From JBIOJM01 sp044450785 (lineage in GTDB: Bacteria; Planctomycetota; Planctomycetia; Isosphaerales; Isosphaeraceae), in NCBI GenBank assembly GCA_044450785.1, contig JBIOJM010000205.1, forward strand, positions 1 through 17,900: DNA of 17,900 bases, in the 5' to 3' direction. Position 1 is the first letter of the stretch, and the number at the start of each line of letters is the position of its first letter. Of this stretch, positions 1-6,930 are shown piece after piece. Under the pieces are notes generated by a model. It had not been told where the DNA came from. It was given only the letters and a program-made list of their open reading frames with translations, and made no database searches. Position numbers and translations under genes: made by a program.

Positions 1-695
1 GGCCTCTTCCCGGTCAATAGCTCGTAGAAGACAACGCCCAGGCTGAAGATGTCGGAGCGCCCATCGAGCCGGTGTCCCTCGCCCCGTGCCTGCTCCGGGC
101 TCATGTAGGCGGGCGTCCCGGCGAAGCCCGGCCCCTTGCCGAAGTCCTCGTCTCTGAGCGCGAGCCCGAAGTCCGCGACACACGGCTTGCCCGAAGCATC
201 GATCAGGATGTTGGCGGGTTTGATATCCCGATGGACCAGCCCCCTGGTGTGGGCGTAGTGAAGAGCCTCCGCGACCAGGACGATCAGTTCCGCTGATTCA
301 CGGAACCCGGGGCGATCTTGGCAGATTTTCACCGCCAAGTTGCTACCCTCGAGGAACTTGGAAACGACGTAGCAGAGACCATCGACGGTACGGCCCACGT
401 CGTACACAGGCACGATGTTCGGATGTTCGAGCTTGGCGAGGATCTTTGCTTCCCTGAGATAGACTTCCAGGTCTTTGGGCGAGGAGATCCGCTCTGGGTT
501 TGGTACCTTGATCGCCACGGGGCGGTCGAGTTCATCATCATCTGCCAGATAGACTCGACCGAAGCTGCCCTTTCCAAGTAACCTGACCACCCGATAGCGG
601 CCGATTTGCGAGGGATCACCGCAAGCGAACGGGGCGGGCTCGCCGCGGACAAGCGTTGGTGGCAGGGGTTGGTCAGGTCCTTTATTCTGATCCAT
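1..695 (-). CDS. Ser/Thr protein kinase, N-terminal part (runs off the window)
   Basis: Hanks-type Ser/Thr protein kinase, expected to phosphorylate cytoplasmic proteins, with unknown substrate. I read 231 codons from the ATG at 693-695; the gene continues beyond base 1, so its C-terminus is not visible. Seen motifs: glycine loop GKGSFGRVY (41-49), VAIK with ATP-anchoring Lys63, alpha-C Glu82 in YLREAK, catalytic HRDIKPAN (155-162), DFG (175-177) and the P+1 loop GTPAYMSPE (193-201). All core catalytic residues present are intact. The first 30 residues are a Pro-rich, low-complexity leader. It starts 49 nt after the broken FHA/SpoIIE gene on the same strand, so the two probably formed a signalling operon. 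Planctomycete kinases often carry a C-terminal sensor or repeat region, which may follow outside the window. No strong ribosome binding site is seen; the start is chosen as the first Met before the kinase fold. Confidence 0.93.
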   Translation of the reverse strand, partial: MDQNKGPDQPLPPTLVRGEPAPFACGDPSQIGRYRVVRLLGKGSFGRVYLADDDELDRPVAIKVPNPERISSPKDLEVYLREAKILAKLEHPNIVPVYDVGRTVDGLCYVVSKFLEGSNLAVKICQDRPGFRESAELIVLVAEALHYAHTRGLVHRDIKPANILIDASGKPCVADFGLALRDEDFGKGPGFAGTPAYMSPEQARGEGHRLDGRSDIFSLGVVFYELLTGKR

Positions 696-744
696 AACTG
701 AACCGTAATCGTCGTCGATGCTGCTCGGGTTTGACCTGCCGGCG

Positions 745-1736
745 CTATTGTCGCATCGTGACCATCCTATTCAAAGCTCGCGTCCGTCCGAAACAGAGGA
801 GCGTGATGTCATCGCTCTGAGTGCAACCGGCGGCGTGGCGGCCAACGGCATCCAGAATCGACTCACCGATCTTGCCGACGTCGGAAGGCGCGACAGCAAG
901 GGTCTGCTTCAGAAGTTCGACGCCAAACAGCCGCCCACGGTTGTCCATCGCCTCGTTCACGCCATCGAGGTAGAGTACCACAACGTCACCGGGGTTGATT
1001 GAAGTATTCACTGCCTCGTACATTCGGTCCTCCATGATGCCCATGGGTGGTCCCGACTGCTCCGTGATTCCTTGACGCTCGGGCTGTCGCCGAAACGATC
1101 GTCGGCAGCGATATCCGCGCAGAGGATGGCTTGCCCCTCACTCATCACGTGGTTGAAGATTGTCCGGCTGAAAGCCGGCGAGACGGCATCCTGTTCCCGG
1201 AACCTGCTCGCTCTCAGGATCAGGTCGTCGGTTCGCTCGCCCTTGAGCAGGATGAATCCCCGACCGGCTTGCGAAAGGATTCGGAACAACGTCTCCAGGA
1301 CCCTCCCCAGCACGCGGTCCAGGTCGATGGTGCCGCCCAAGTCCCTGGCAAGCTCCAGGATGGCCTGGAGCTTCTCCTGGGGTCGAACCCCGACGATTTT
1401 TCGCTCATCCGTCGATGTGACTTCGAGGACGCTCAGGATCGTCGAGCCGGTCTCGGAAAAGACGAGCTGAGTGTCGCCGATCCCGATCAATTCGTCGCCT
1501 TCCAGGCGACGGGCCTCGGTCAAATGCCGGTTTCCGACCCTGGTCCCGTTGGTGCTCTCGAGGTCTTCGATGTGGAAGCCATCGTCCTTGCGAGTGATCT
1601 TGGCATGCTGTTTGGAGACCCCGTGATCGCTCAGGACGATCTCGCAAGCGGGATCCCGCCCGAGGACCGTGACCTCTTTGTTCAGAGGAAACGCTCTGCC
1701 CGGCGTCTCGCCCTCAAGCATCTTCAGCCACGGCAC
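745..1736 (-). pseudogene. FHA-GAF-SpoIIE-type phosphatase, broken by internal deletion and frameshift
   Basis: The family is a phosphothreonine-reading FHA domain, a GAF sensor and a PP2C/SpoIIE Ser/Thr phosphatase, usually about 550 aa. The first open frame (GTG at 1736, GAGAGG 8 nt upstream, to 1008) has FHA residues GRD (26-28), SKQH (41-44) and STNGT (61-65). A GAF domain follows from about residue 118 but stops at DDRFGDSPSVKES, and the last ~16 residues are out-of-frame noise. A second frame, ending at 745, holds the last part of the phosphatase: SGPPMGIMED, VVLYLDGVNEAMD and QSDDITLLCFGR. The end of GAF and the phosphatase N-terminal half, including its GDVSGHG-type metal-binding segment, are missing; roughly 200 residues are gone (estimated from family length). 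Catalysis is therefore not expected. A truncated FHA-GAF protein could still be made. Confidence 0.85.
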
Positions 1737-1869
1737 GAGGACCGACCTCTCATGCCTGGCGGTAGTCCCCTGTTACCTGGAGAATGAGGGGCGCTGCCGG
1801 CACGGTGGGAAGATTGGAAGGGGGGTTTTTCGACACGTCCATCCATCCCGTTCTCTGACCACCGCACTG

Positions 1870-2061
1870 AGGTGATGAAAAGTAGGTCTTGCACAGCCTG
1901 CGCGTGGGCTGATGAAAAGTTGGTGTTGACCGTACTGGAGGGACGGTTTCGAGACGCGTGTTTTTGTTGCGCCTCCGCCAGACCAACTTTTCATCACCCC
2001 AGGCTGCGCGTTCATCGCGATTTCGTGGCGCGGTTTTTCCCCCCTTAACTTTTCATCACCT
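1870..2061. repeat. nested inverted-repeat element built from four GATGAAAAGT cores
   Basis: Four copies of a GATGAAAAGT core lie at 1874-1883 and 1911-1920 (forward) and 1986-1995 and 2048-2057 (reverse). They pair as two nested perfect inverted repeats: outer arms AGGTGATGAAAAGT at 1870-1883 and its complement at 2048-2061 (14 bp), inner arms TGATGAAAAGTTGGT at 1910-1924 and its complement at 1982-1996 (15 bp). CAGCCTG-like sequence also flanks two of the copies. The outer arms bound a 192-bp block without a credible gene. The right end abuts the codon for the last recognisable residue of an aquaglyceroporin fragment. It may be a non-autonomous element of the MITE or REP kind; no target duplication was recognised. 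Confidence 0.75.
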
Positions 2062-2190
2062 CTTGTTCAGCAAGACATCCCCGGCGACCACACCATCGCC
2101 GAGCAGGATCAGCAGCGCCGTCCCGAGGAACTCCCCCATCAGCGCGGAACGGAGCGGGGGCCTCGCCATTGCACTCGACCCGTTCGCCAT
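2056..2190 (-). pseudogene. N-terminal remnant of a MIP-family aquaglyceroporin (glpF-like)
   Basis: A 44-codon frame from the ATG at 2188-2190 reads MANGSSAMARPPLRSALMGE, then FLGTALLILLGDGVVAGDVL and LNKR, then TGA. The stretch GEFLGTALLILLGDGVVAG is the typical first membrane helix of glycerol facilitators/aquaporins, which are about 240-280 aa long and have six helices and two NPA loops. None of the later helices or NPA motifs occurs downstream, so only about one sixth of the gene is left. Homology stops at LLNK, where the inverted-repeat element begins; the stop codon itself is supplied by the element's AGGTGATG end. No continuation is visible beyond the other end of the element (below 1870), so this is a deletion junction rather than a simple insertion. 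It could be annotated as a small hypothetical protein, but a functional channel is excluded. Confidence 0.72.
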
Positions 2191-2238
2191 GTGCGTACCC
2201 GTCGGGTGGATGATTCCGAACCCGAAATGGCTCTTTGC

Positions 2239-2592
2239 TTATTTCTTCTTGGATTTGGACGTTGTTGCCGAGTCAGGGGCCTCCTCGGGTTCCACCACCT
2301 CGGGTTCTTCCTCGACCACTTCAGGTGGGGTGCCCTTGCCGGCGCGCGCGGTTGGGACAGCCAGATACATCTGGTGCTCCCACTGCCCGGACCAGAACTG
2401 GCCCGCCCAGCGCTGCAACGAGATCGCACGAACCGTCGGACGATCCTCATCCCGAATCACCTCGCCCCACGCTCCGGTATACGCCGCGCGAACCTGCGAC
2501 GAGCTCTCGCCCACGCAGAGTAACCGCTCGCCGTTGGGAGACAAGCACGCCACGGCTCTCCAATCTTGAGCACCAGTCGTTCCACTGCTCAT
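2239..2592 (-). CDS. hypothetical protein, 117 aa, acidic linker and lysine tail
   Basis: Not recognised as a named family. The N-terminal ~75 residues look like a small globular domain rich in Trp and Gln (QDWRAVACLSPNGERLLCVG, RWAGQFWSGQWEHQMYLAV), with two cysteines at about 15 and 26. Residues ~83-110 are an acidic Glu/Pro/Val linker (EVVEEEPEVVEPEEAPD), and the last residues are SKSKKK. There is no signal peptide or membrane segment, so it is probably cytoplasmic. The start ATG at 2590-2592 has a GGGAG-like site about 9-10 nt upstream. A coding call is supported by the orderly globular/acidic/basic layout. The opposite-strand frames have arginine-rich shadow composition. It stands alone, 48 nt upstream of the aquaglyceroporin remnant on the same strand. 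Confidence 0.62.
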   Translation of the reverse strand: MSSGTTGAQDWRAVACLSPNGERLLCVGESSSQVRAAYTGAWGEVIRDEDRPTVRAISLQRWAGQFWSGQWEHQMYLAVPTARAGKGTPPEVVEEEPEVVEPEEAPDSATTSKSKKK

Positions 2593-2919
2593 CGTCTGTT
2601 CACTCCCAGCCGGCGCGCCGGCATCCGCACAGCCGAATCAACGTTTTCGGCACAAATGAAATCGTAGCGCCGGGACTTGGCCTCTGAAGCATCCTCAAAA
2701 AATGTCCCGAAACGAAGCGGCCCTCCTCCGCGTTGCGGCGGATGCCGGTCCGGACTCATCCTTCTTCATTAACTCTATAGGATTCTACCGCGATCAGGAC
2801 CCGACCGCGAATGAATTCTAAGAATCCGAGTGGAAATCACCGAGCCGCTTCCATTGCCCGGACATGGACTTTCGGCGACCGGCCGGTGATAAGATAGGAC
2901 AAAGGGGCAGTTTGATGAA
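2593..2919. other. intergenic stretch without a recognised gene
   Basis: This stretch lies between the 117-aa gene and the end of the MDR oxidoreductase gene. No frame has convincing coding character. It is AT-richer than its surroundings at 2755-2830, where a promoter for the 117-aa gene could sit (TATAGAGTTAAT read on the minus strand), but no matching -35 box is clear. A perfect 14-bp GC palindrome lies at 2609-2622, just upstream of the 117-aa start, and a 10-bp one (ACCGGCCGGT) at 2878-2887, past the MDR gene's stop. No U-tract terminator is visible. Confidence 0.5.
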
Positions 2920-3918
2920 TCATGTCCGCTGATTGAGTCTCAAGAGGACTTTCCCTTGCCGGCCGATCATTCCGGCCTGCTCCGTCGCTGATTTGATATC
3001 GTCAAGTGGAAAGGTCTGACCGATTTTTGAGCGAAGGACTCCCTGGCGGATGAGTGCGGCGATCTGGCGGAACAGGAGGAGATTCGAGGGGATGGAGCGA
3101 TCTAACATCCAGTGGCCGAGGTAGAATCCCTCGATGACGCGCCGGCCTGAAATCACCAGGCGCGGCTCGACCTGGATCGGTTGATCGGACAACGTTCCAT
3201 AAAGCAGGAGCCGGCCGCGCTCGGCCAGCGATCGGAAGACCCCGGTCCCGGTCTCACCGCCGACGGGGTCGATGGCGTAACGGACACCCTCGCCTCCCGT
3301 GATGCGCCGCACCTGTTCGTCGATGGCGCCGGCGGACGAGGAGATCACGGCGTCACCGCCCAAGGATTTGAGCTCGTCGACGGCTTCGCGGCGGCGGACG
3401 ATGTTGAGGGTCTTGAAACCATCGTGCCGGCCGAGGAGGATGATCATCCGCCCGAGGGTTGAGCCCGCCGCCGATTGGAGCAGCCAGTCCCCCTTGGGCA
3501 CGGCCAGGACGTGACGGACAATGCCGAGCGCGGTGGCCGGGTTGACGAAAAACGTGGCGGCCTGCTCGTCGGGGATGTCGTCCGGGACGGGACGGGCCAG
3601 TCGCGCCGGGATGACGGCGAGCTCGGCCCAGTTGCCCCCCTGGGAGTTGATCACGACCACTCGCTTGCCCTTGACGAAACGGCCGAGCAGGCCCGGCCCG
3701 ACCTCATCCACGATTCCGACGCCCTCGAAGCCGGGCGTCGACGGCAAAGTCGGGAGGACTCCGTACCGACCCTGGACCACCAGCAAGTCGGATGGGTTGA
3801 TCGGACTGAGAATCATCCGCACGCGGACCTGACCGGGCCCCGGCTTGGGGTCCGGGACCTCGCGGACGCGCAGCGCCTCGGACGGCTCGCCAAAGGCTTC
3901 AAAAACGGCGGCTTTCAT
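2920..3918 (-). CDS. MDR-family NAD(P)H oxidoreductase, 2-enoyl thioester reductase-like
   Basis: A 332-aa zinc-independent medium-chain dehydrogenase/reductase. Residues 1-115 form the GroES-like catalytic domain and ~120-290 the Rossmann domain. The segment NPSDLLVVQGRYGVLPTLPS (41-60) matches mitochondrial-type enoyl thioester reductases (MECR/Etr1), where the Tyr in QGxYG is catalytic; here it is Tyr52. The nucleotide loop is SAAGSTLGRMI (149-159), and the arginines after NIV (175-176) suggest NADPH. Cysteine/histidine zinc ligands of alcohol dehydrogenases are absent. The likely reaction is NADPH-dependent reduction of an activated C=C bond (enoyl-CoA, enoyl-ACP or quinone-like); the exact substrate cannot be read from sequence. 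The start ATG has GAGGAT about 8 nt upstream. It is transcribed alone, divergently from the ABC ATPase across 145 bp. Alternative label: quinone oxidoreductase. Confidence 0.88.
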   Translation of the reverse strand: MKAAVFEAFGEPSEALRVREVPDPKPGPGQVRVRMILSPINPSDLLVVQGRYGVLPTLPSTPGFEGVGIVDEVGPGLLGRFVKGKRVVVINSQGGNWAELAVIPARLARPVPDDIPDEQAATFFVNPATALGIVRHVLAVPKGDWLLQSAAGSTLGRMIILLGRHDGFKTLNIVRRREAVDELKSLGGDAVISSSAGAIDEQVRRITGGEGVRYAIDPVGGETGTGVFRSLAERGRLLLYGTLSDQPIQVEPRLVISGRRVIEGFYLGHWMLDRSIPSNLLLFRQIAALIRQGVLRSKIGQTFPLDDIKSATEQAGMIGRQGKVLLRLNQRT

Positions 3919-4063
3919 GCAGACATCCTCATGGGATCGAGACGCTCCCCGATCGACCTACCGGGTCGGAACCGGCCACACGCGGCGAGCGAACTCTTGG
4001 GATCTCACGACACGACGGATATCTTACGATAGGACGGCTTCGGAATCCTCAAGGAAAACACAG

Positions 4064-4828
4064 ATGGGCGGAGAGCTTCCATGGAGAACAAACTTGATCC
4101 ACGTCGAGGACTTCCATAAATCGTATCGCGAGACGGTCGCGGTCGCCGGCCTGAGCTTTCACGTTCCCGCCGGTGCGATCCTGGGGCTGGTCGGGCCCAA
4201 CGGCGCGGGCAAGACGACGACGTTCCGCGCGCTGGCCGGGATCATCCGGCCCACCAGCGGAACGCTTTTGATCGCGGGACACGACGTCGTCAACGACTCC
4301 TTGGCCGCCAAGCGTGAGCTGGCCTACATACCGGACGACCCCAGGCTGTTCGACGCGCTCTCGATCTGGGAACACCTGGAGTTCATCGCCTCGGCCTATC
4401 GCGTGGCCGATTTCGCCCCCCGGGCGGAAGCCCTCTTGCAACAGTTCGAGCTGGTGGAGAAGCGCAACACGATGGCGCAGGAACTGTCGCGCGGCATGCG
4501 ACAAAAGGTGGCGATCTGCTGCGCCTATCTGCACGATCCCAAGGCCATTCTCTTCGACGAACCCCTGACCGGCCTGGACCCGTACGCGATTCGAGCTCTC
4601 AAAGGAACGATCACCGAGCGAGCCGCCGCCGGTGCCGCGATCGTCGTCAGCTCTCACCTGCTGGCCCTGGTGGAAGACCTGTGCACTCACCTGTTGATCC
4701 TTCACAAGGGCCGGCGCCTGTTCTATGGGTCGCTCGACCAAGCCCGCGCACAGTATGCCGGCTTGCAGGGTGAGGCATCGTTGGAAGAGGTCTTCTTTCG
4801 AGCGACCGAACAGCCGGCGAAATCGTGA
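4064..4828 (+). CDS. ABC transporter ATP-binding protein
   Basis: A 254-aa ATPase subunit of an ABC exporter, acting at the cytoplasmic face of the membrane. Seen motifs: Walker A GPNGAGKT (44-51), signature LSRGMRQK (141-148), Walker B ILFDEP (162-167), D-loop GLDP (170-173) and H-loop His198 in SSH. The usual Q-loop glutamine is replaced in YIPDDP (88-93), as in many drug or Na+/YtrB-type exporters. The start is the ATG at 4064, preceded by AAGGA about 9 nt upstream; the frame stays open further upstream, but that part has no family similarity. It drives the permease encoded 217 nt downstream. The substrate is unknown. The long spacer between the two genes is unusual for such a pair and is filled with palindromes. 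Confidence 0.93.
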   Translation: MGGELPWRTNLIHVEDFHKSYRETVAVAGLSFHVPAGAILGLVGPNGAGKTTTFRALAGIIRPTSGTLLIAGHDVVNDSLAAKRELAYIPDDPRLFDALSIWEHLEFIASAYRVADFAPRAEALLQQFELVEKRNTMAQELSRGMRQKVAICCAYLHDPKAILFDEPLTGLDPYAIRALKGTITERAAAGAAIVVSSHLLALVEDLCTHLLILHKGRRLFYGSLDQARAQYAGLQGEASLEEVFFRATEQPAKS

Positions 4829-5045
4829 TCGGCACGGGATAGGAGCCCGTGTCCCCAACGCGGCAGTGCCGCAACGCAAGACCCCTCGCTGGCGCGTTTT
4901 GAAGTTAAGTTACGCCCTTTCAGGGCTCTGCTGATTCATGTCGTCTGTCTGTTCCCAGGGCGTTGCCATGGGCTGATATGTTACGGCCCCTACGGGGCGA
5001 AGACGAAAAGGCGCAACTTCAAACCAGACCGTCCCGAGATTCCTC
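4829..5045. repeat. cluster of short palindromes between the ABC ATPase and permease genes
   Basis: Five hairpins occupy this 217-nt spacer: CACGGG/CCCGTG at 4833-4851, CGGCA-G-TGCCG at 4861-4871, GCCCT-TTC-AGGGC at 4914-4926, CCCAGGGC-GTT-GCCATGGG at 4954-4972 (one mismatch), and GCCCC-TAC-GGGGC at 4986-4998. The last three share a three-base loop and a GC-rich stem, which suggests a REP-like repeat family rather than random sequence. No U-tract follows any of them, so they are not classical terminators. They may stabilise or trim the ATPase mRNA. No gene is seen here. Confidence 0.65.
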
Positions 5046-6689
5046 ATGCATCCGGCCCTTTTCAAATTGATGGTGCTGTCGGCCAAGGGCGTCCTCAGGC
5101 GTACGTTTCGGGGCGCGAGGACGTTTCGGGGTGCGTTCTTGCTGCTGTTCACAATTGGCGTGGTCGTGATGTTTCTGGGACCGTCGCTGGTCGCGGCCAC
5201 GATGGGGAGGCATGCGCTCCCACCGCAGTTCGCCGGCGCGGTCGAACCGTATCTGCCCTTGATCATCCTGGGCTTCTGTCTGCTTCTCGTCTTCGGGCCC
5301 GCGGGTGAGCTGGCGTTCTCGTTCCGGCCGGCCGAAGTCGATTTTCTGTTTCCCGCGCCGTTTCACCGCCGCGAGTTATTGATCTACAAGCTGGCGAAGA
5401 TGCTCTTGGGCACGGTGTTCATGGCCTTGATCTTCTCGGTGTCGTTCGTGATCTATCTTCACTCGTGGCTCTCGGCGTTCGTGGGCATCTTGTTGACGTT
5501 GGCATTCACGCAACTGGTTGCCCTGGTGACGGCGCTCGCCAGGCAAATCGTGGCGGAATACGCGTATACACTCACACGCAAGCTGATCTGGATGGCGGTG
5601 GCCGGGCTCGCCGCGGCGGGGCTGGCCCAATTGGTCTGGCAGACGCCGGTGCAAAGCGTTGCCGAGCTGGCTCACGGTTTCCGCTCGACCTGGACCGGGA
5701 TGGTACTCCTGGCGCCGTTCGAGGTGTTCAGCCACACGATCCTGGCCGACCTATGGTTTCCGGATCTGGTCTGCTGGGGCGCGGCTGCCGCCGCAATCGA
5801 CCTGGGATTGCTGGCCCTGATCCTCAAGCTGGACGCGGACTATCTCGAGGCGGCGGCGGCGGTCAGCCAGCGGGTCTACGAACGCTTGCAGCGAGCGAGA
5901 CAAGGGGGAGGGTTTGCGCTGCCGACCTCAAAAAACGCATCGCGTTTCCGGGTGCCGCCGCTGCCCTGGATGGGGGGCGCCGGGCCGGTGGCGTGGCGGC
6001 AACTGCTGCTGGCGATGCGCACGTTCCGGTACGTGATCGTCTTCTTTCTGTGCGCCGGCGTCGTGCTGCTCGTCGGGGCGGCCGCGCTGGGACGAGCACG
6101 CCTGGGACCCGAAGTGATGGCGGGGATCGGCGTCGCATTGCTGGCGTACACCACGTTCATCTTCACCTTGCAGCTTCCATGGGCGTTCCGCGGCGACATC
6201 GATCACATGGACTCGCTCAAGACGCTGCCGGTGGCTCCGCTCGCCCTGGCGACTGGGGAGCTGGTCGGCGGCGCCCTGGTGCTGGCGGCGATCCAGCTCG
6301 TCCTGCTCGCCGGCCTGCTCGTCACGGGGGCGAGTCCGGCGATCATCCTGGTCGCCGCGGCATTCGTCGTGCCCTTCGACGTGCTGATGCTTGCCATGAA
6401 CAACGTGCTGTTCTTGATTTACCCCGTGCGCATCGCGCCGTCGACCTCCGCCGACCTTCAGTTGATCGGCCGCGCGATGCTGTTCATGTTGCTCGATTTC
6501 CTGATCCTGATTCCCACCCTGGGCATTCCCGCGGGCGCCGGGGGGATCGCCTTCTTCGTCAGCGGCTCTTACTGGCCCGCGTTCGCCGTCACGTCGTGGC
6601 TCGTGCTCGTGGCCGAATTACCGTTGATGTTGATCCTGCTCGCCTGGACCTTCCAGCGGTTCGATCCCAGCACGGAGACGCCTGCGTGA
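5046..6689 (+). CDS. ABC exporter permease (putative ABC_export family membrane protein)
   Basis: A 547-aa polytopic membrane protein. Hydrophobic segments lie near residues 30-52, 68-88, 116-138, 142-165, 180-198, 215-235, 241-262, 327-350, 355-380, 398-428, 430-460, 475-508 and 510-535, giving two similar halves joined by a soluble loop at about 263-325. The segment PAEVDFLFPAPFHRRELLIY (95-114) is the kind of membrane-proximal coupling region found in putative ABC exporters of the PF16962 type. It is the membrane partner of the ATPase encoded upstream. The start ATG at 5046 follows the palindrome cluster and has no strong Shine-Dalgarno sequence. Residues ~20-31 contain a tandem TFRGAR/TFRGAF repeat encoded by two 18-bp units at 5103-5138. 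The substrate is unknown. No terminator is seen after the stop. Confidence 0.85.
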   Translation: MHPALFKLMVLSAKGVLRRTFRGARTFRGAFLLLFTIGVVVMFLGPSLVAATMGRHALPPQFAGAVEPYLPLIILGFCLLLVFGPAGELAFSFRPAEVDFLFPAPFHRRELLIYKLAKMLLGTVFMALIFSVSFVIYLHSWLSAFVGILLTLAFTQLVALVTALARQIVAEYAYTLTRKLIWMAVAGLAAAGLAQLVWQTPVQSVAELAHGFRSTWTGMVLLAPFEVFSHTILADLWFPDLVCWGAAAAAIDLGLLALILKLDADYLEAAAAVSQRVYERLQRARQGGGFALPTSKNASRFRVPPLPWMGGAGPVAWRQLLLAMRTFRYVIVFFLCAGVVLLVGAAALGRARLGPEVMAGIGVALLAYTTFIFTLQLPWAFRGDIDHMDSLKTLPVAPLALATGELVGGALVLAAIQLVLLAGLLVTGASPAIILVAAAFVVPFDVLMLAMNNVLFLIYPVRIAPSTSADLQLIGRAMLFMLLDFLILIPTLGIPAGAGGIAFFVSGSYWPAFAVTSWLVLVAELPLMLILLAWTFQRFDPSTETPA

Positions 6690-6789
6690 ACGGGAGCGGC
6701 GTTCGGAAGGACCGGGTTTGGCGGGGAGAAAAAAGCAACACCTGGGTCTTGCCGCCGCGCGCGGCGAGGCGTACCTTGGTTGTTTTGAC

Positions 6790-6829
6790 CCGGGAGCGCG
6801 AGTCGAAGGTCCGGGAGCGCGAGTCGAAG
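6790..6829 (+). repeat. two direct 19-bp repeats, 21-bp period, upstream of the molybdenum hydroxylase operon
   Basis: CCGGGAGCGCGAGTCGAAG occurs at 6790-6808 and again, identically, at 6811-6829. The period is 21 bp, two turns of the helix, so both copies face the same side of DNA. They lie 100-140 bp upstream of the first gene of the operon, within the 241-bp non-coding stretch after the permease gene. They could be paired operator sites or simply a dispersed repeat; the sequence alone does not decide. No consensus promoter is clear. Confidence 0.6.
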
Positions 6830-6930
6830 TCGGCCCCTTCAGGACCGGCGAGAATGCGAAGTGGATGCAACGTGGCGGGAGCAAGCGACCGAGTCGCCTT
6901 TCTAGCGAAGTGAAACGGGAGATTCGCTCG

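Noticed and set aside
1131..1787. 218-codon open frame antisense to the FHA-GAF gene
   Set aside because: The opposite frame carries all FHA key residues. This one has no domain and arises from codon bias.
1750..2015. Two short minus-strand frames of about 80 codons crossing the repeat element
   Set aside because: Their peptides are made of translated repeat units (TFHH, MKSW) and lack ribosome sites; I treat the block as a repeat, not as genes.
2609..2622. Perfect 14-bp palindrome GCCGGCGCGCCGGC before the 117-aa gene
   Set aside because: All-GC palindromes of this length are expected by chance in such GC-rich DNA. Without a second copy it is not evidence of an operator.
4025..4030. TACGAT as a -10 box for the ABC ATPase gene
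   Set aside because: No -35 box at suitable distance and no extended -10. The divergent region must hold promoters, but this one is not supported.
5103..5138. Tandem 18-bp duplication in the permease N-terminus as a sign of recent slippage
   Set aside because: Only 11 bases are identical between units, and the Arg-rich RTFRGAR type of sequence is plausible for the cytoplasmic start of such permeases. It was kept as a note in the gene entry.
5465..6913. 482-codon open frame on the plus strand inside the permease gene
   Set aside because: It is an Arg/Gly-rich out-of-frame reading of the permease. The permease frame has clear membrane segments and a family motif.
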